Below, one piece after another: positions 52,001 through 60,389 of a stretch of 64,000 nucleotides of DNA. The position numbers and the translations under genes were made by a program. The stretch spans positions 6,200,001 to 6,264,000 of the forward strand of contig NZ_CP102826.1 of NCBI RefSeq assembly GCF_025643595.1, written 5' to 3'. This stretch comes from Saccharopolyspora rosea. GTDB lineage: Bacteria; Actinomycetota; Actinomycetes; Mycobacteriales; Pseudonocardiaceae. The notes under the pieces are model-generated. The model was not told where the DNA came from, did no database searches, and saw only the letters and a program-made list of their open reading frames with translations. Each line of letters opens with the position of its first letter. Positions within the stretch are counted from its first letter, which is position 1.

Positions 52001-52618
52001 TCAGCCTTCGACGCGCGGGATCTGCATGGTCGGGGACTCGGACGCGGGCACGGGCTCCGGTTCCCGCCGGGCGAGGAACGCCCGCAGCGCCGCGGTCACC
52101 AGCGCCGCGACCACGGCGCCGACGAGGTAGCCGACCAGCACGTCGTGCGGGTAGTGGACGCCGACGAACACCCGCGAGAAGCCCTCCAGGAGGGCGACCA
52201 GCACCACCAGCGCGGTGATGCGCCGCCACACGATCGCCAGCGAGACGGCGAAGCCGGCGGCGATCGTCGCGTGGTTGCTGGGGAACGACCAGTCACCGGG
52301 TGCCGGGCAGGTCGCGATGGTGGCGCCGACGTGGGCGACGGCGCGACATGGTCGCTCCTCCTGCACCAGGTCCTTGACCATGTCATTGGCGCCGTAGGCC
52401 ACGCCGGCGGCCACCAGCGGCACCGCGGCGCCCAGCATCCGCCACAGACCGCCATCGCGGACGCGCCACCAGACCACGGCGGTCAGCGCCACGAAGACCA
52501 ACAGCATCGCCTGGGTGAGGACCAGGGCGACGCCGTGCACCCAGCCCGGGGTGGAGGCCCCCCACTGGGCGATGTCGCGGTACACGTCCGAGCTGATCTC
52601 GGGAACATCGGCATTCAC
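52001..52618 (-). CDS. PAP2 family phosphatase
   Basis: The 205-residue membrane phosphatase has five hydrophobic segments and the three PAP2 motifs: KDLVQEERP, PSNHA in DWSFPSNHATIAAG, and SRVFVGVHYPHDV. The order and spacing are intact. It would dephosphorylate a lipid pyrophosphate such as undecaprenyl-PP or a phosphatidate. The stop codon coincides with the 3-bp direct repeat at the edge of the MITE-like element, so its tail (MQIPRVEG) may have been created by the insertion. It is divergent from the GH84 gene. Confidence 0.92.
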   Translation of the reverse strand: MNADVPEISSDVYRDIAQWGASTPGWVHGVALVLTQAMLLVFVALTAVVWWRVRDGGLWRMLGAAVPLVAAGVAYGANDMVKDLVQEERPCRAVAHVGATIATCPAPGDWSFPSNHATIAAGFAVSLAIVWRRITALVVLVALLEGFSRVFVGVHYPHDVLVGYLVGAVVAALVTAALRAFLARREPEPVPASESPTMQIPRVEG

Positions 52619-52767
52619 GCCCCTGACGATACGGAGCCCGCCCGGTCCGCGCGGACGGCGGTGCGCTCGGCAAAACCGCGGGTAAAGACGATCTCATCGG
52701 GCCCCCAACCGCCATTCGGCGCAGTGCGGACGACTCCGCACCGATCTTGACAGCGCCTGTCGAGCCG

Positions 52768-52783
52768 ACTTGTCTAGACCTAT
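52768..52783. promoter_or_regulatory. DasR (dre)-like operator
   Basis: ACTTGTCTAGACCTAT matches the core GTCTAGAC of the DasR responsive element, whose consensus is near ACTGGTCTAGACCACT. It ends 23 bp upstream of the GH84 start, where a bound repressor would block transcription. DasR controls N-acetylglucosamine and chitin genes in actinomycetes, so the link to an N-acetylglucosaminidase fits. A TTGACA at 52747-52752 may be the -35. Confidence 0.62.
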
Positions 52784-52805
52784 TCGCGACACATCGGGAG
52801 GCGCC

Positions 52806-54710
52806 GTGTTCCGCTCCGCTCTCGTGCTCGCCACCGCAGCGCTGCTCGCCACCGCGGCACCAGCGGTCGCCGCACCACCAGACCCGCTCCCACCGCTCAC
52901 CCCGCAGCCCCAGCAGATCAGCCGGCTCGGCCCCGACGTGCGCGTGCCCGGCGAGGCCGCGGTCGTCGCCGACCGGCAGGTCGACCGCCCCACCCGCGAC
53001 CTGCTGGTCCGGGTGCTGCGCTCGGCGGGCGCCCGGGACGTCGAGGTCGTCGAGGCGGGCGCCCCGGTGAGCGCTCCGCTCGTGGTCCGCGTCGGCGACG
53101 TCCGCGACGACGACGTCGCCCGCGGGCTGCGCGAGGCGGGCGTCGACGTGCCGGCCGAGCTGCCCGCCGAGGGCTACGCGCTCGCCGCGACCGGCGACCG
53201 CGTCGTGCTGGGCGGCGCCGACCCGGACGGCGTCTACTACTCCGCGCAGACGCTGCGGCAGCTGGTCCGCCACCGCGGCATCGCCGGGGCGGGCGTCGTC
53301 GACCACCCGCTCATGCCGCTGCGCGGGGCGATCGAGGGCTTCTACGGCAGCCCGTGGACCCACGCCGAACGGCTCGACCAGCTCGCCTTCTACGGCGACG
53401 TCAAGCTCAACACCTACGTCTACGCCCCCAAGGACGACCCCTACCACCGGGAGAAGTGGCGCGAGCCGTACCCGGCCGACGAGCTCGCCGAGTTGCAGGA
53501 CCTGGTCGAGGCGGCCACCGCGCACCACGTCCGGTTCACCTTCGCGCTGTCCCCCGGGCTGTCCATCTGCTACAGCGACGAGCAGGACTGGAAGGCGCTG
53601 ATCGGCAAGCTCCAGTCGCTGTACGACCTCGGCGTGCGCGCCTTCTCGCTGCCGCTGGACGACATCGACTACACGCGGTGGAACTGCGCCGGGGACCAGG
53701 CGAAGTACGGCGCGCCGTCGCAGGCCGCCGCCGGGCGGGCCCAGGTGGACCTGCTCAACCGGGTGCAGCGGGAGTTCATCGCCACCCACGACGGCGCCCG
53801 GCCGTTGCAGACGGTGCCCACCGAGTACTCCGACACCGCCGACAGCCCGTACAAGCGGACGATCCGCGAACAGCTCGACCCGGCCGTGGTGGTGATGTGG
53901 ACGGGCGTCGGCGTGGTGCCGCCGGAGATCACCGTGCCGCAGGCCGAGGACGCGGCGGCGGTGTGGGGCCGCAAGGTCTTCGTCTGGGACAACTACCCGG
54001 TCAACGACTTCAACGCCTCGGCGGGACGTCTGCTGCTCGCCCCGTACGCCGAACGGCAACCGGGGCTGCACGCCCAGCTCGACGGCATCGTGCTCAACCC
54101 GATGAACCAGGCGTCGGCGAGCAAGGTCGCCGAGTTCGGCGCCGCCGACTTCGCCTGGAACGACACCGCCTACGACGCCGACCGCGCCTGGCACCGCGCG
54201 GCCGCGTACCTCGCCGGAGGGGATCGGCGCACCGCCGAGGCGCTGCTGGCGTTCTTCGACCTCGAACACCTCGCCCCGACCGGCGACGGCACTCCGTGGC
54301 AACCGCAGGCCCCGGAACTGGCCCGCCGCCTGGCCGACTTCCACCAGCGGTGGCAGCACGACCGGGCGGGCGCCCTGGCCGACTTGAGGCCCTACGCGGA
54401 ACTCGTCGCCGCCGCGCCGGAACGCATCCGCCACGGCGTCGCGGACCCGGCCTTCGCGGCGGACGCCGCACCGTGGCTGGACGCCACCGACCTGTGGGGC
54501 GCCGCGTTCGTGACCACTGTGGACGCTCTGAAGTCCCGTGTGGACGGTGATGAGCAGGCGGCGCAGCGCGGTTTCGACCGCGCGGCGGACCTCGCGAAGC
54601 GGGCCGGCGACATCCACACCATCCCGGGCGAAACCCGGCCCCAGGGCCCGGTCGAGGTCGGCGACGGCGTCCTCGACAGCTTCCTCGCCGAAGCCCGCGA
54701 CCTCCGCTGA
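52806..54710 (+). CDS. Secreted GH84 beta-N-acetylglucosaminidase
   Basis: The 634-residue enzyme starts with a signal peptide (FRSALVLATAALLATAAPAVA). It has a GH20b-like N-domain to about residue 165, then the GH84 barrel: GAIEGFYGSPWTHAERLDQ, LNTYVYAPKDDPYHREKWRE and the catalytic aspartate pair Asp285-Asp286 in FSLPLDDIDY. A helical C-terminal domain follows. GH84 enzymes remove terminal GlcNAc from glycans or hyaluronan by substrate-assisted hydrolysis. GTG at 52806 has GGGAGG directly upstream. The DasR-like operator implies induction by aminosugars. Confidence 0.95.
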   Translation: MFRSALVLATAALLATAAPAVAAPPDPLPPLTPQPQQISRLGPDVRVPGEAAVVADRQVDRPTRDLLVRVLRSAGARDVEVVEAGAPVSAPLVVRVGDVRDDDVARGLREAGVDVPAELPAEGYALAATGDRVVLGGADPDGVYYSAQTLRQLVRHRGIAGAGVVDHPLMPLRGAIEGFYGSPWTHAERLDQLAFYGDVKLNTYVYAPKDDPYHREKWREPYPADELAELQDLVEAATAHHVRFTFALSPGLSICYSDEQDWKALIGKLQSLYDLGVRAFSLPLDDIDYTRWNCAGDQAKYGAPSQAAAGRAQVDLLNRVQREFIATHDGARPLQTVPTEYSDTADSPYKRTIREQLDPAVVVMWTGVGVVPPEITVPQAEDAAAVWGRKVFVWDNYPVNDFNASAGRLLLAPYAERQPGLHAQLDGIVLNPMNQASASKVAEFGAADFAWNDTAYDADRAWHRAAAYLAGGDRRTAEALLAFFDLEHLAPTGDGTPWQPQAPELARRLADFHQRWQHDRAGALADLRPYAELVAAAPERIRHGVADPAFAADAAPWLDATDLWGAAFVTTVDALKSRVDGDEQAAQRGFDRAADLAKRAGDIHTIPGETRPQGPVEVGDGVLDSFLAEARDLR

Positions 54711-54841
54711 CCCGAGGCGGAGCGCCGGGCCGCGGCGGCGTTGCCCCGGGCGCTCTCGCCCGCAGCGGGTGGGCGACGAGTTCTGCCGGGGCGCGCGGAG
54801 TCGTATGGTGCTCGGGTTGGTCCCCGCGTGAGGAGGTCGTC

Positions 54842-55408
54842 GTGCGGTTGCGTTGGGTCGGTGGTGTGGTGGCCGTCATCGTCGCCGGTGGGGTGGCCGC
54901 CGGGGTTCCGGCATCCGCCGCGCGGGCGGAGTCGTTGGATCCGCTGGTGCGGTCCGCGGCCGAGCGGGTGGCGACCTCCGACCAGGTGGCCGCCGCGAAG
55001 TGGGGCACCGGGCAACCGATCGACGACCCGGCCCGCGAGCAGCAGGTGCTCGACGGCGTGGCGCGCCGGTCCGTCGAGCTGGGGCTGGACCCCGAGGAGA
55101 CCGAACGGGTGTTCCGGGACCAGATCGAGGCCAGCAAGCTCGTGCAGCGCGGGCTGCAGGAGTACTGGGCCGCGCACCCGGACCGGCAGCCGACCGAACG
55201 CCCCGACCTCGGCCGGGTGCGGCCGGAGATCGACCGGCTGAACGACGAGCTGCTCACCGAACTCCGCGACACCGAGCAGGTCCGCGAGCACGCGTCCTGC
55301 GGCGGGCGGCTGCTGGCCGCCTACCGGCACGTCGACGCCGACATGCGCCTCGACGCGCTGCACCGGGCCGGGCTGGGCCGGGCACTGCCGTCGGTGTGCG
55401 GGGGATGA
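54842..55408 (+). CDS. Secreted chorismate mutase (AroQ-gamma)
   Basis: The 188-residue product has a signal peptide (WVGGVVAVIVAGGVAAGVPASA). Its all-helical AroQ domain has LVRSAAERVATSDQVAAAKWGTGQPIDDPAREQQVL and VFRDQIEASKLVQRGL, supplying Arg, Lys and Glu/Gln active-site residues. Two cysteines near the end (REHASCGG and PSVCGG) are placed for a disulfide. Exported chorismate mutases are known from mycobacteria (Rv1885c); their biological role is unsettled. GTG at 54842 follows GAGGAGG. Confidence 0.94.
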   Translation: MRLRWVGGVVAVIVAGGVAAGVPASAARAESLDPLVRSAAERVATSDQVAAAKWGTGQPIDDPAREQQVLDGVARRSVELGLDPEETERVFRDQIEASKLVQRGLQEYWAAHPDRQPTERPDLGRVRPEIDRLNDELLTELRDTEQVREHASCGGRLLAAYRHVDADMRLDALHRAGLGRALPSVCGG

Positions 55409-55437
55409 GCGGCGCAACGCCCTCGGCTGGACGTCGT

Positions 55438-55461
55438 CCCGGCCCGGCTCTCCGGGCCGGG
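55438..55461 (+). terminator. Terminator after chorismate mutase
   Basis: CCCGGCCCGG and CCGGGCCGGG pair around loop CTCT, 30 bp beyond the stop codon. Confidence 0.7.
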
Positions 55462-55627
55462 CGGCGGGCCCGGGGTGCGGCGCGGTGTTCGCGTGCCGCA
55501 GCTCGCCTGCCGGTTCGGTGAGCTCAGCCTGCCGCGAACTCGTGGCGAACGGGGCGGGCCGACTGGCATGCTCGTTCGCCGGAGGCGACCCGCCGATGCG
55601 ACGAACCCCGCACGACAAGGGAATCCA

Positions 55628-55840
55628 GTGACTCCTCGCGCCAGACCCGTCGCCCACGTCTGCATCGCCACGGCCGCGTTGGGAATCGCGCTGTTGGTGG
55701 GGGCGGTCGTCGAGCGCACCGTGCTGCGCTCCTCGGGCGACGACGTCGCCGCCGACGTCGCCGCGCTGTTCGGGCTGTTCCTGCTGTTCGTCTCGACCGG
55801 GCTCGGGATCGCGCTCTACGCGTCCCGCAAGGACCGGTGA
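55628..55840 (+). CDS. Small two-TM membrane protein
   Basis: The 70-residue product has two hydrophobic segments (HVCIATAALGIALLVGAVV and VAALFGLFLLFVSTGLGIALYA) joined by a short acidic loop, with a basic end (SRKDR). GTG at 55628 follows AAGGGAA. No family is recognised. It converges with the monooxygenase gene with only six bases between. Confidence 0.68.
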   Translation: MTPRARPVAHVCIATAALGIALLVGAVVERTVLRSSGDDVAADVAALFGLFLLFVSTGLGIALYASRKDR

Positions 55841-55846
55841 TCGCGA

Positions 55847-56134
55847 CTAGAACACCGCCCCGCCGTCGTCCGCCTCGTACTTGCGCATGTGGTCCTCGAC
55901 GATCTCCACCCCGGGATCGGGTGCGTTCGCCTGGGCCCGCCACGCGGCCAACGCCTCGGCCGACTCCCACACCTCGGCGTTGTTGACGCGACGCGGATCG
56001 ACGGGATCCGCCGTGATCGCCAGGTGAACGCAGCCGGGGAAGTCCCGCGCCCGCCGGACCAGGTCCCGGAACGCCTCGACGACGGTGGACCGGTCCGCCT
56101 CGTCCACCACCAGATGCCCCACGATGACGATCAC
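55847..56134 (-). CDS. ABM (antibiotic biosynthesis monooxygenase) domain protein
   Basis: The 95-residue dimeric alpha/beta barrel protein begins VIVIVGHLVVDEADRSTVVEAFRDLVRRAR. It has the CVHLAITADPVDPRRVNNAEVWESAEALAAW core, a characteristic ABM/YgiN-like fold with the ExW motif. Members oxidise quinols or aromatic substrates without a cofactor, or act as small stress proteins. GTG at 56134 follows GGGAG; the longer frame upstream is not conserved in style. Confidence 0.88.
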   Translation of the reverse strand: MIVIVGHLVVDEADRSTVVEAFRDLVRRARDFPGCVHLAITADPVDPRRVNNAEVWESAEALAAWRAQANAPDPGVEIVEDHMRKYEADDGGAVF

Positions 56135-56320
56135 AGTGCCGACTCCCTTCGAGCTGGATGCCAGTGCCACTCGTACCGACCAGCACCGGCCGCGGAAGTC
56201 ATCGGCGAGCCGGGACCGGCTCCGCCACCACCCGGACCAGGCGCGCCGCCACCAACAGCTCAAGCGCCCCGGACCGACTGTCCACAACGGATTCGCTGCC
56301 GCGCCGCTCCGGATCTTCGG

Positions 56321-57760
56321 TCAGCAGCAGTTGGTGCTGTTCATGTGGCCGAGGCTCGAACCGTAGCCGCCCGCGCCGCGGTCCCCGCCAGTGCCGCCGC
56401 CGCTCTTGCCGCTGCTGCCGCCGCAGGGCGAACATCCTCCCTGCTGGCCCGTGCTGCCGTTGGAGTTCTCGTTCCCGCCGGTGTTGGGCGGGGTCTGGTT
56501 CCCGCCGCCGCTGTTGGAGTTCTGGTTCCCGGTGCCGTTGCCCTGGTTCCCGCCAGTGCTGTTGGAATCCTGACTCCCACCCTGGTTGGCGCCGTTGGGC
56601 GAGTTCTGGTTGCCACTGCCGCCGTTGGAGTTCTGGTTCCCGGAGGTGCCGTTCTGGTTCCCACCAGTGCCGTTGGAATACTGGTTCCCACCCGTGTCGG
56701 CGCCGTTGGGCGAGTTCTGGTTCCCACCGCCGCTGGAGTTCTGATTGCCGTTGGTGTCGCTGTTGTTGGGCGGGTTCGGGTTCCCGTTGTCGCCCGGTCC
56801 CGGGCCGGGTACCGGCGGGGCTTGCACGGCGGGCGGGTTCGGCGGCGGCGCGGCGGGGGCGTTGAGGGCGTCCCACACGTGGGAGGCGAACGTCGCGGTG
56901 CCCGCCGCGAGCAGGATCGTGATCAGGACTTCCCAGCCTCCGATCAAGCGGGCCACCCAGCCGACGGCGGTGGCCACGCCCCGGACGCAGCTCCCGAGCA
57001 ATCCCATCGTCCGGAGCATGACGTTGCCGCAGGTGACTTGGACGCTCGCCCACATGCCCGCCACGAGCCCGGCATCGGATGCGACCACGGGCTCCGCGGA
57101 GGTGGCGACGGGCTCGACGGCCACGACGGCGGGCTCTGCGGCGGTGGCGTCGGTCGCCGCGACGCTCTTGAGGTTGTCCGCCGCACCCGCCGCGGCGGGC
57201 TCGTCCGCAGCCGCACCCTGCACGGCGTCGGCACCCGCACCCGGCCGGTCCGGCGCCTGGGCAGGTGGCGGCGCCGTCACGTCATCGATGCCGGCGGGCC
57301 TCGCGCTGGGGATTCGGCGGTTCTGCTCGACGGAAGCCCACGCACCCCGCATCCACTTGGGATCGCTGCGGAGCTTGGCGTAGAACTCGGTATCCGCCGA
57401 AGAATACTTCTTCAGCGAACTCCAGTACTTCTCGTACGACAAGTCATCGCGGTACGGGTCGCCTTCCAAGCTGTTGTACTTGAGGAACCAGTCGCGCAGC
57501 TCGTCGACCCGAGCGTTCCAGGAGGCGGCAGGCTTGGCCTCCAGCGCCCGGAGCTCTTCCAGCGACTGCTCGGACGTCGAAACCCATTTTTGGAGGTCGT
57601 CCTTCTCCCACTGGTAGTACTCCGGTCCTTCCGGGTGGTTCTCGGGCGTCATCTGCTCGTGGAACGCTCGTTGGAACACCTTCCCGGCCTCCAGCCTCTG
57701 CAACTCCATGTTGATCGCGTTGTGCAGCGCCTGACCGAGCAGTTCCCCTTCGCTCGCCAT
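56321..57760 (-). CDS. Membrane protein with Asn/Gln-Gly repeats and Cys-rich end, unknown
   Basis: The 479-residue protein is unlike any family I know. Residues 1-130 are charged and helical (QRLEAGKVFQRAFHEQMTPE, WNARVDELRDWFLKYNSLEG). An Ala/Pro linker follows, then one or two hydrophobic segments (GSCVRGVATAVGWVARLIGG, WEVLITILLAAGTATFASHV). From about 320 on, short GNQNS-type repeats rich in Asn, Gln, Gly and Ser run for over 100 residues, ending in a Cys-containing tail (GGCSPCGGSSGKSGGG, HMNSTNCC). ATG at 57760 is preferred. The tail resembles prion-like or adhesive sequences. Confidence 0.82.
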   Translation of the reverse strand: MASEGELLGQALHNAINMELQRLEAGKVFQRAFHEQMTPENHPEGPEYYQWEKDDLQKWVSTSEQSLEELRALEAKPAASWNARVDELRDWFLKYNSLEGDPYRDDLSYEKYWSSLKKYSSADTEFYAKLRSDPKWMRGAWASVEQNRRIPSARPAGIDDVTAPPPAQAPDRPGAGADAVQGAAADEPAAAGAADNLKSVAATDATAAEPAVVAVEPVATSAEPVVASDAGLVAGMWASVQVTCGNVMLRTMGLLGSCVRGVATAVGWVARLIGGWEVLITILLAAGTATFASHVWDALNAPAAPPPNPPAVQAPPVPGPGPGDNGNPNPPNNSDTNGNQNSSGGGNQNSPNGADTGGNQYSNGTGGNQNGTSGNQNSNGGSGNQNSPNGANQGGSQDSNSTGGNQGNGTGNQNSNSGGGNQTPPNTGGNENSNGSTGQQGGCSPCGGSSGKSGGGTGGDRGAGGYGSSLGHMNSTNCC

Positions 57761-58023
57761 CGTCGCGCCTCCCACCACGGGAGTCGGTCGCCCTACCGGG
57801 ATTCACACGCTGGTCCGCGAGTTCCGCCGCACCGGCCGGTCGACGATCATCCGCCGGCAGTCCCCCTCGCGGAGTCCTGCCCCCAGCACACTCGCCCTGG
57901 CCTGGCCCGCCAGGGCCGGAAGTCACCTCCGGCGCGGCACCGTGCCGCGCGTCGGTTCGGGGCAGTTCGCCCCTGGCGGGTTCCGCCGCGCAGGCCCAGT
58001 GTCCGCCGCAGGAGGTGGGACCC

Positions 58024-58236
58024 ATGTCGACCGTGGTGGTGACGTTGCTCGTCGTCGTGGCAGGGGCCGCCATCGGCCTCGTCGTCGGACTGGTTTCGCC
58101 CTGGATGCGAGTGCGGGAGACCGGGCGGGAGAAGGCCCTCTCGGGGCCCGGACCACTCGCCGGAATCGGTGCGGCCGTGGCCGGACTGACCTGGACTGCC
58201 TTCCACCTCTTCCCCCAGTCCCTTCCGTTCAGGTGA
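58024..58236 (+). CDS. Small two-TM membrane protein
   Basis: The 70-residue product starts MSTVVVTLLVVVAGAAIGLVVGLVSPW and has a second hydrophobic stretch (PLAGIGAAVAGLTWTAFHLF). ATG at 58024 follows GGAGGTG at ideal spacing. No family is recognised. It is divergent from the N/Q-rich protein gene. Confidence 0.7.
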   Translation: MSTVVVTLLVVVAGAAIGLVVGLVSPWMRVRETGREKALSGPGPLAGIGAAVAGLTWTAFHLFPQSLPFR

Positions 58237-58365
58237 TGGCGCAGGGGTTCAGGTGATGGCGCAGGGCCGTTGTGCGGTGGCCCGACGGCTGACCGCCGAT
58301 CGCCGTCGACGCCCGAGGCCGGGAACGTGACGTCGAACCCCGGGCTTCGGGGTGCGGACGGCTGA

Positions 58366-58908
58366 TCAGCGGCGGACGAGGCGGCTGCCATCCCAGCTGT
58401 AGGTCTGGACGTCGTGGGAGCTGGGGCAGCAGTGCGGGTCGTCAGGTCCGTAGACGGCCTGGATCACCTGCACCGCGCCGTCGCGGACCCGCACACCGAA
58501 GTCGAGGCCCTCGTAGTGGAAGACCTGCCGGAGGCGGCCGTCCCGAACCGCGTACGCGTAGGCGGCCATCAGTCCGCCGCTACCGCCGGAGTCCACCGGC
58601 ACCAGGACGTCGTCCTGCTCGTCCCCGGTGACGTCGGCGTAGACGGGATTGGCCAGTCCGCACGCCCCGCAAGCCTCCAGGGTCCGCTTGACCGACTCCG
58701 ACACACCCGGGTCGGCGAGCAGGGTGCGCCGCAGATCCACGTTGTGGATGTTCGCCAACTGGTCAGGCCGCAATCCGTTCGCCGACAGCGGGTCCGGCCC
58801 GGGACTCGGCGCGGGCCCCTCGATCCGCAGCGCGGGCCCGCCGCACCCGGCGAGGGCCAGGGCGACCACCACCGCTGACAGGGTTCGTGCGGGGTTCCGC
58901 GCGCGCAC
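58366..58908 (-). CDS. Lipoprotein with calcium-loop-like motif
   Basis: The 180-residue product has a lipobox (TLSAVVVALALAGCGG). Its mature part contains VYADVTGDEQDDVLVPVDSG, which resembles the Asp-rich loop of FG-GAP/VCBS-like repeats, and two cysteine pairs (EACGACGLAN and DPHCCPSS). GTG at 58908 has GGGAGG upstream. Function is unknown; it is likely anchored on the outer face of the membrane. It is codirectional with the secreted protein gene behind it. Confidence 0.8.
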   Translation of the reverse strand: MRARNPARTLSAVVVALALAGCGGPALRIEGPAPSPGPDPLSANGLRPDQLANIHNVDLRRTLLADPGVSESVKRTLEACGACGLANPVYADVTGDEQDDVLVPVDSGGSGGLMAAYAYAVRDGRLRQVFHYEGLDFGVRVRDGAVQVIQAVYGPDDPHCCPSSHDVQTYSWDGSRLVRR

Positions 58909-58975
58909 CGCCGCTGCCTCCCACCACGCTCGTCCGGGAGGGCCCGGCCGAGGCGATCGGCCGGGCCGCTCGCTG

Positions 58976-59416
58976 TCAGCCCTCGTCGGCACCCGGCACC
59001 TCGGCGGGCAGGTCCCGCAGCTGCGCCGCCTTCTCCGGCGGCAGGTCGGGCGCGGTGATCGTGTACCGGCTGTAGTACTCCCCGTCCGCGGTGTGGCGCA
59101 CCTGGTCGACCGTGATCGTGGCATCGCGGTACAGCTCCCGCGGGGCGGTGGCGCAGTCCGGCTCGCACGGGTTCAGAACCAGGGTCCCGCGGCCCACGGC
59201 CCGGCTTTCGCCCCACTGGGACCAGGTCAGGTCCTGGATGCCGTCGTGCCAGGTCACGGCGACGTCACTCGGCCGCTCCTGAGGGGTGTGCCGCAGATCC
59301 ATCAACTTCACCTCCTGCTGGGGAGCCGGGGTCGGCGCCTGCCCCGCCCAGGCCATGCCGCCCAGACCGCTGACGGCGGCCCCCACCGCGGCCGCCACCC
59401 AGATCGTCTTGCGCAT
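58976..59416 (-). CDS. Small secreted protein, unknown
   Basis: The 146-residue product has a signal peptide (MRKTIWVAAAVGAAVSGLGGMAWA). The mature domain is beta-rich with a WSQWGES turn and one cysteine pair (LNPCEPDCATAP). ATG at 59416 follows GGAGAA. No family is recognised. It precedes the lipoprotein gene with a 67-bp gap and may be cotranscribed; it is divergent from the two-component system that follows. Confidence 0.78.
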   Translation of the reverse strand: MRKTIWVAAAVGAAVSGLGGMAWAGQAPTPAPQQEVKLMDLRHTPQERPSDVAVTWHDGIQDLTWSQWGESRAVGRGTLVLNPCEPDCATAPRELYRDATITVDQVRHTADGEYYSRYTITAPDLPPEKAAQLRDLPAEVPGADEG

Positions 59417-59702
59417 CGATGTTCTCCGTTCCTCGCAGCTGTCCAGCCGCGTTCGGCGACTGCGACGACCAAGGTGCGGGCGGTTCTTCGCGGTGACCGC
59501 ACGATGACGTAACAGCCGTTCATCGAGCCGCGACGGATCGCCCCCCGGCATCCGTATCGCGAGATCATCGCACCGCATGGGCGGAATGCTGATGCGCACC
59601 GCGATTCAGCAGAATCGGCCGGGCAACCACCACGGGCCGCGGCACGTCCTGCATCGGTGCGGTTGTTGGCAGACCTGGCCGAGATCGGAAAGTGAGGAAC
59701 GG

Positions 59703-60389
59703 GTGCGAGAGGAGAGCACGCGAGTCCTGCTCGTCGAGGACGACGCGGTGATCCGGGAGACGACCCAGCTCGCGCTGCAGCGCTACGGCCACCAGGTCAC
59801 GTCGTGCGCCGACGGCTTGGCGGGACTGGCCGCGTTCGAAGAGCACGCGCCGGACGTGACGTTGCTGGACGTGATGCTGCCGCGGATGGACGGCATCGAG
59901 GTGTGCCGTCGCATCCGGCGGAGCAGCCAACTCGCGGTGCTGATGCTCTCGGCCCGCACCGACCCGCTCGACGTCGTGCACGGCTTGGAAGCCGGCGCCG
60001 ACGACTACGTGACCAAGCCGTTCGACACCGCCGTGCTCGTCGCCCGCATCCGCGCGGTCCTGCGCCGCTGCGCAGCGGACCGGCAGGCATCGGAACCGAC
60101 GACGGGGACGGTGGTCTTCGGCGACCTGCGGGTCGACCTGGCGTCCCTGGACGTGCACCGCGACGGCCGACTGCTGCCGCTGACGCCGACGGAGCGACGG
60201 CTGCTGCTGGAGTTCACCGCCCACCCCGGCCAGGTGCTGTCCCGCAACGTGCTGTTGGAACGCGTCTGGGACTACGCCTGGGGCGGCGACACCCGGGTGG
60301 TCGACGTCCACGTGCAGCGGCTCCGCGCCAAGATCGGCAAGGACCGCATCGAAACGGTGCGCGGCTTCGGTTACAAACTGCGGTGCTGA
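59703..60389 (+). CDS. OmpR-family response regulator
   Basis: The 228-residue regulator has a receiver domain (VLLVEDDAVIRE, phosphoacceptor in DVTLLDVMLPRMDG, conserved Lys in DYVTKPFD). A winged-helix DNA-binding domain follows (LTPTERRLLLEFTAHPGQVLSRNVLLERVWD). GTG at 59703 follows GAGGAACG. Its stop lies inside the kinase start region, a 7-bp overlap, so the pair is coupled. Targets are unknown; the adjacent secreted genes are natural candidates. Confidence 0.94.
   Translation: MREESTRVLLVEDDAVIRETTQLALQRYGHQVTSCADGLAGLAAFEEHAPDVTLLDVMLPRMDGIEVCRRIRRSSQLAVLMLSARTDPLDVVHGLEAGADDYVTKPFDTAVLVARIRAVLRRCAADRQASEPTTGTVVFGDLRVDLASLDVHRDGRLLPLTPTERRLLLEFTAHPGQVLSRNVLLERVWDYAWGGDTRVVDVHVQRLRAKIGKDRIETVRGFGYKLRC

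Noticed and set aside
55889-58042. 717-codon plus-strand frame opposite the N/Q-rich gene
   Set aside because: Its Val/Ala/Pro repeats are the complement of the Asn/Gln-Gly repeats, and the minus strand has a proper start and ordered segments.
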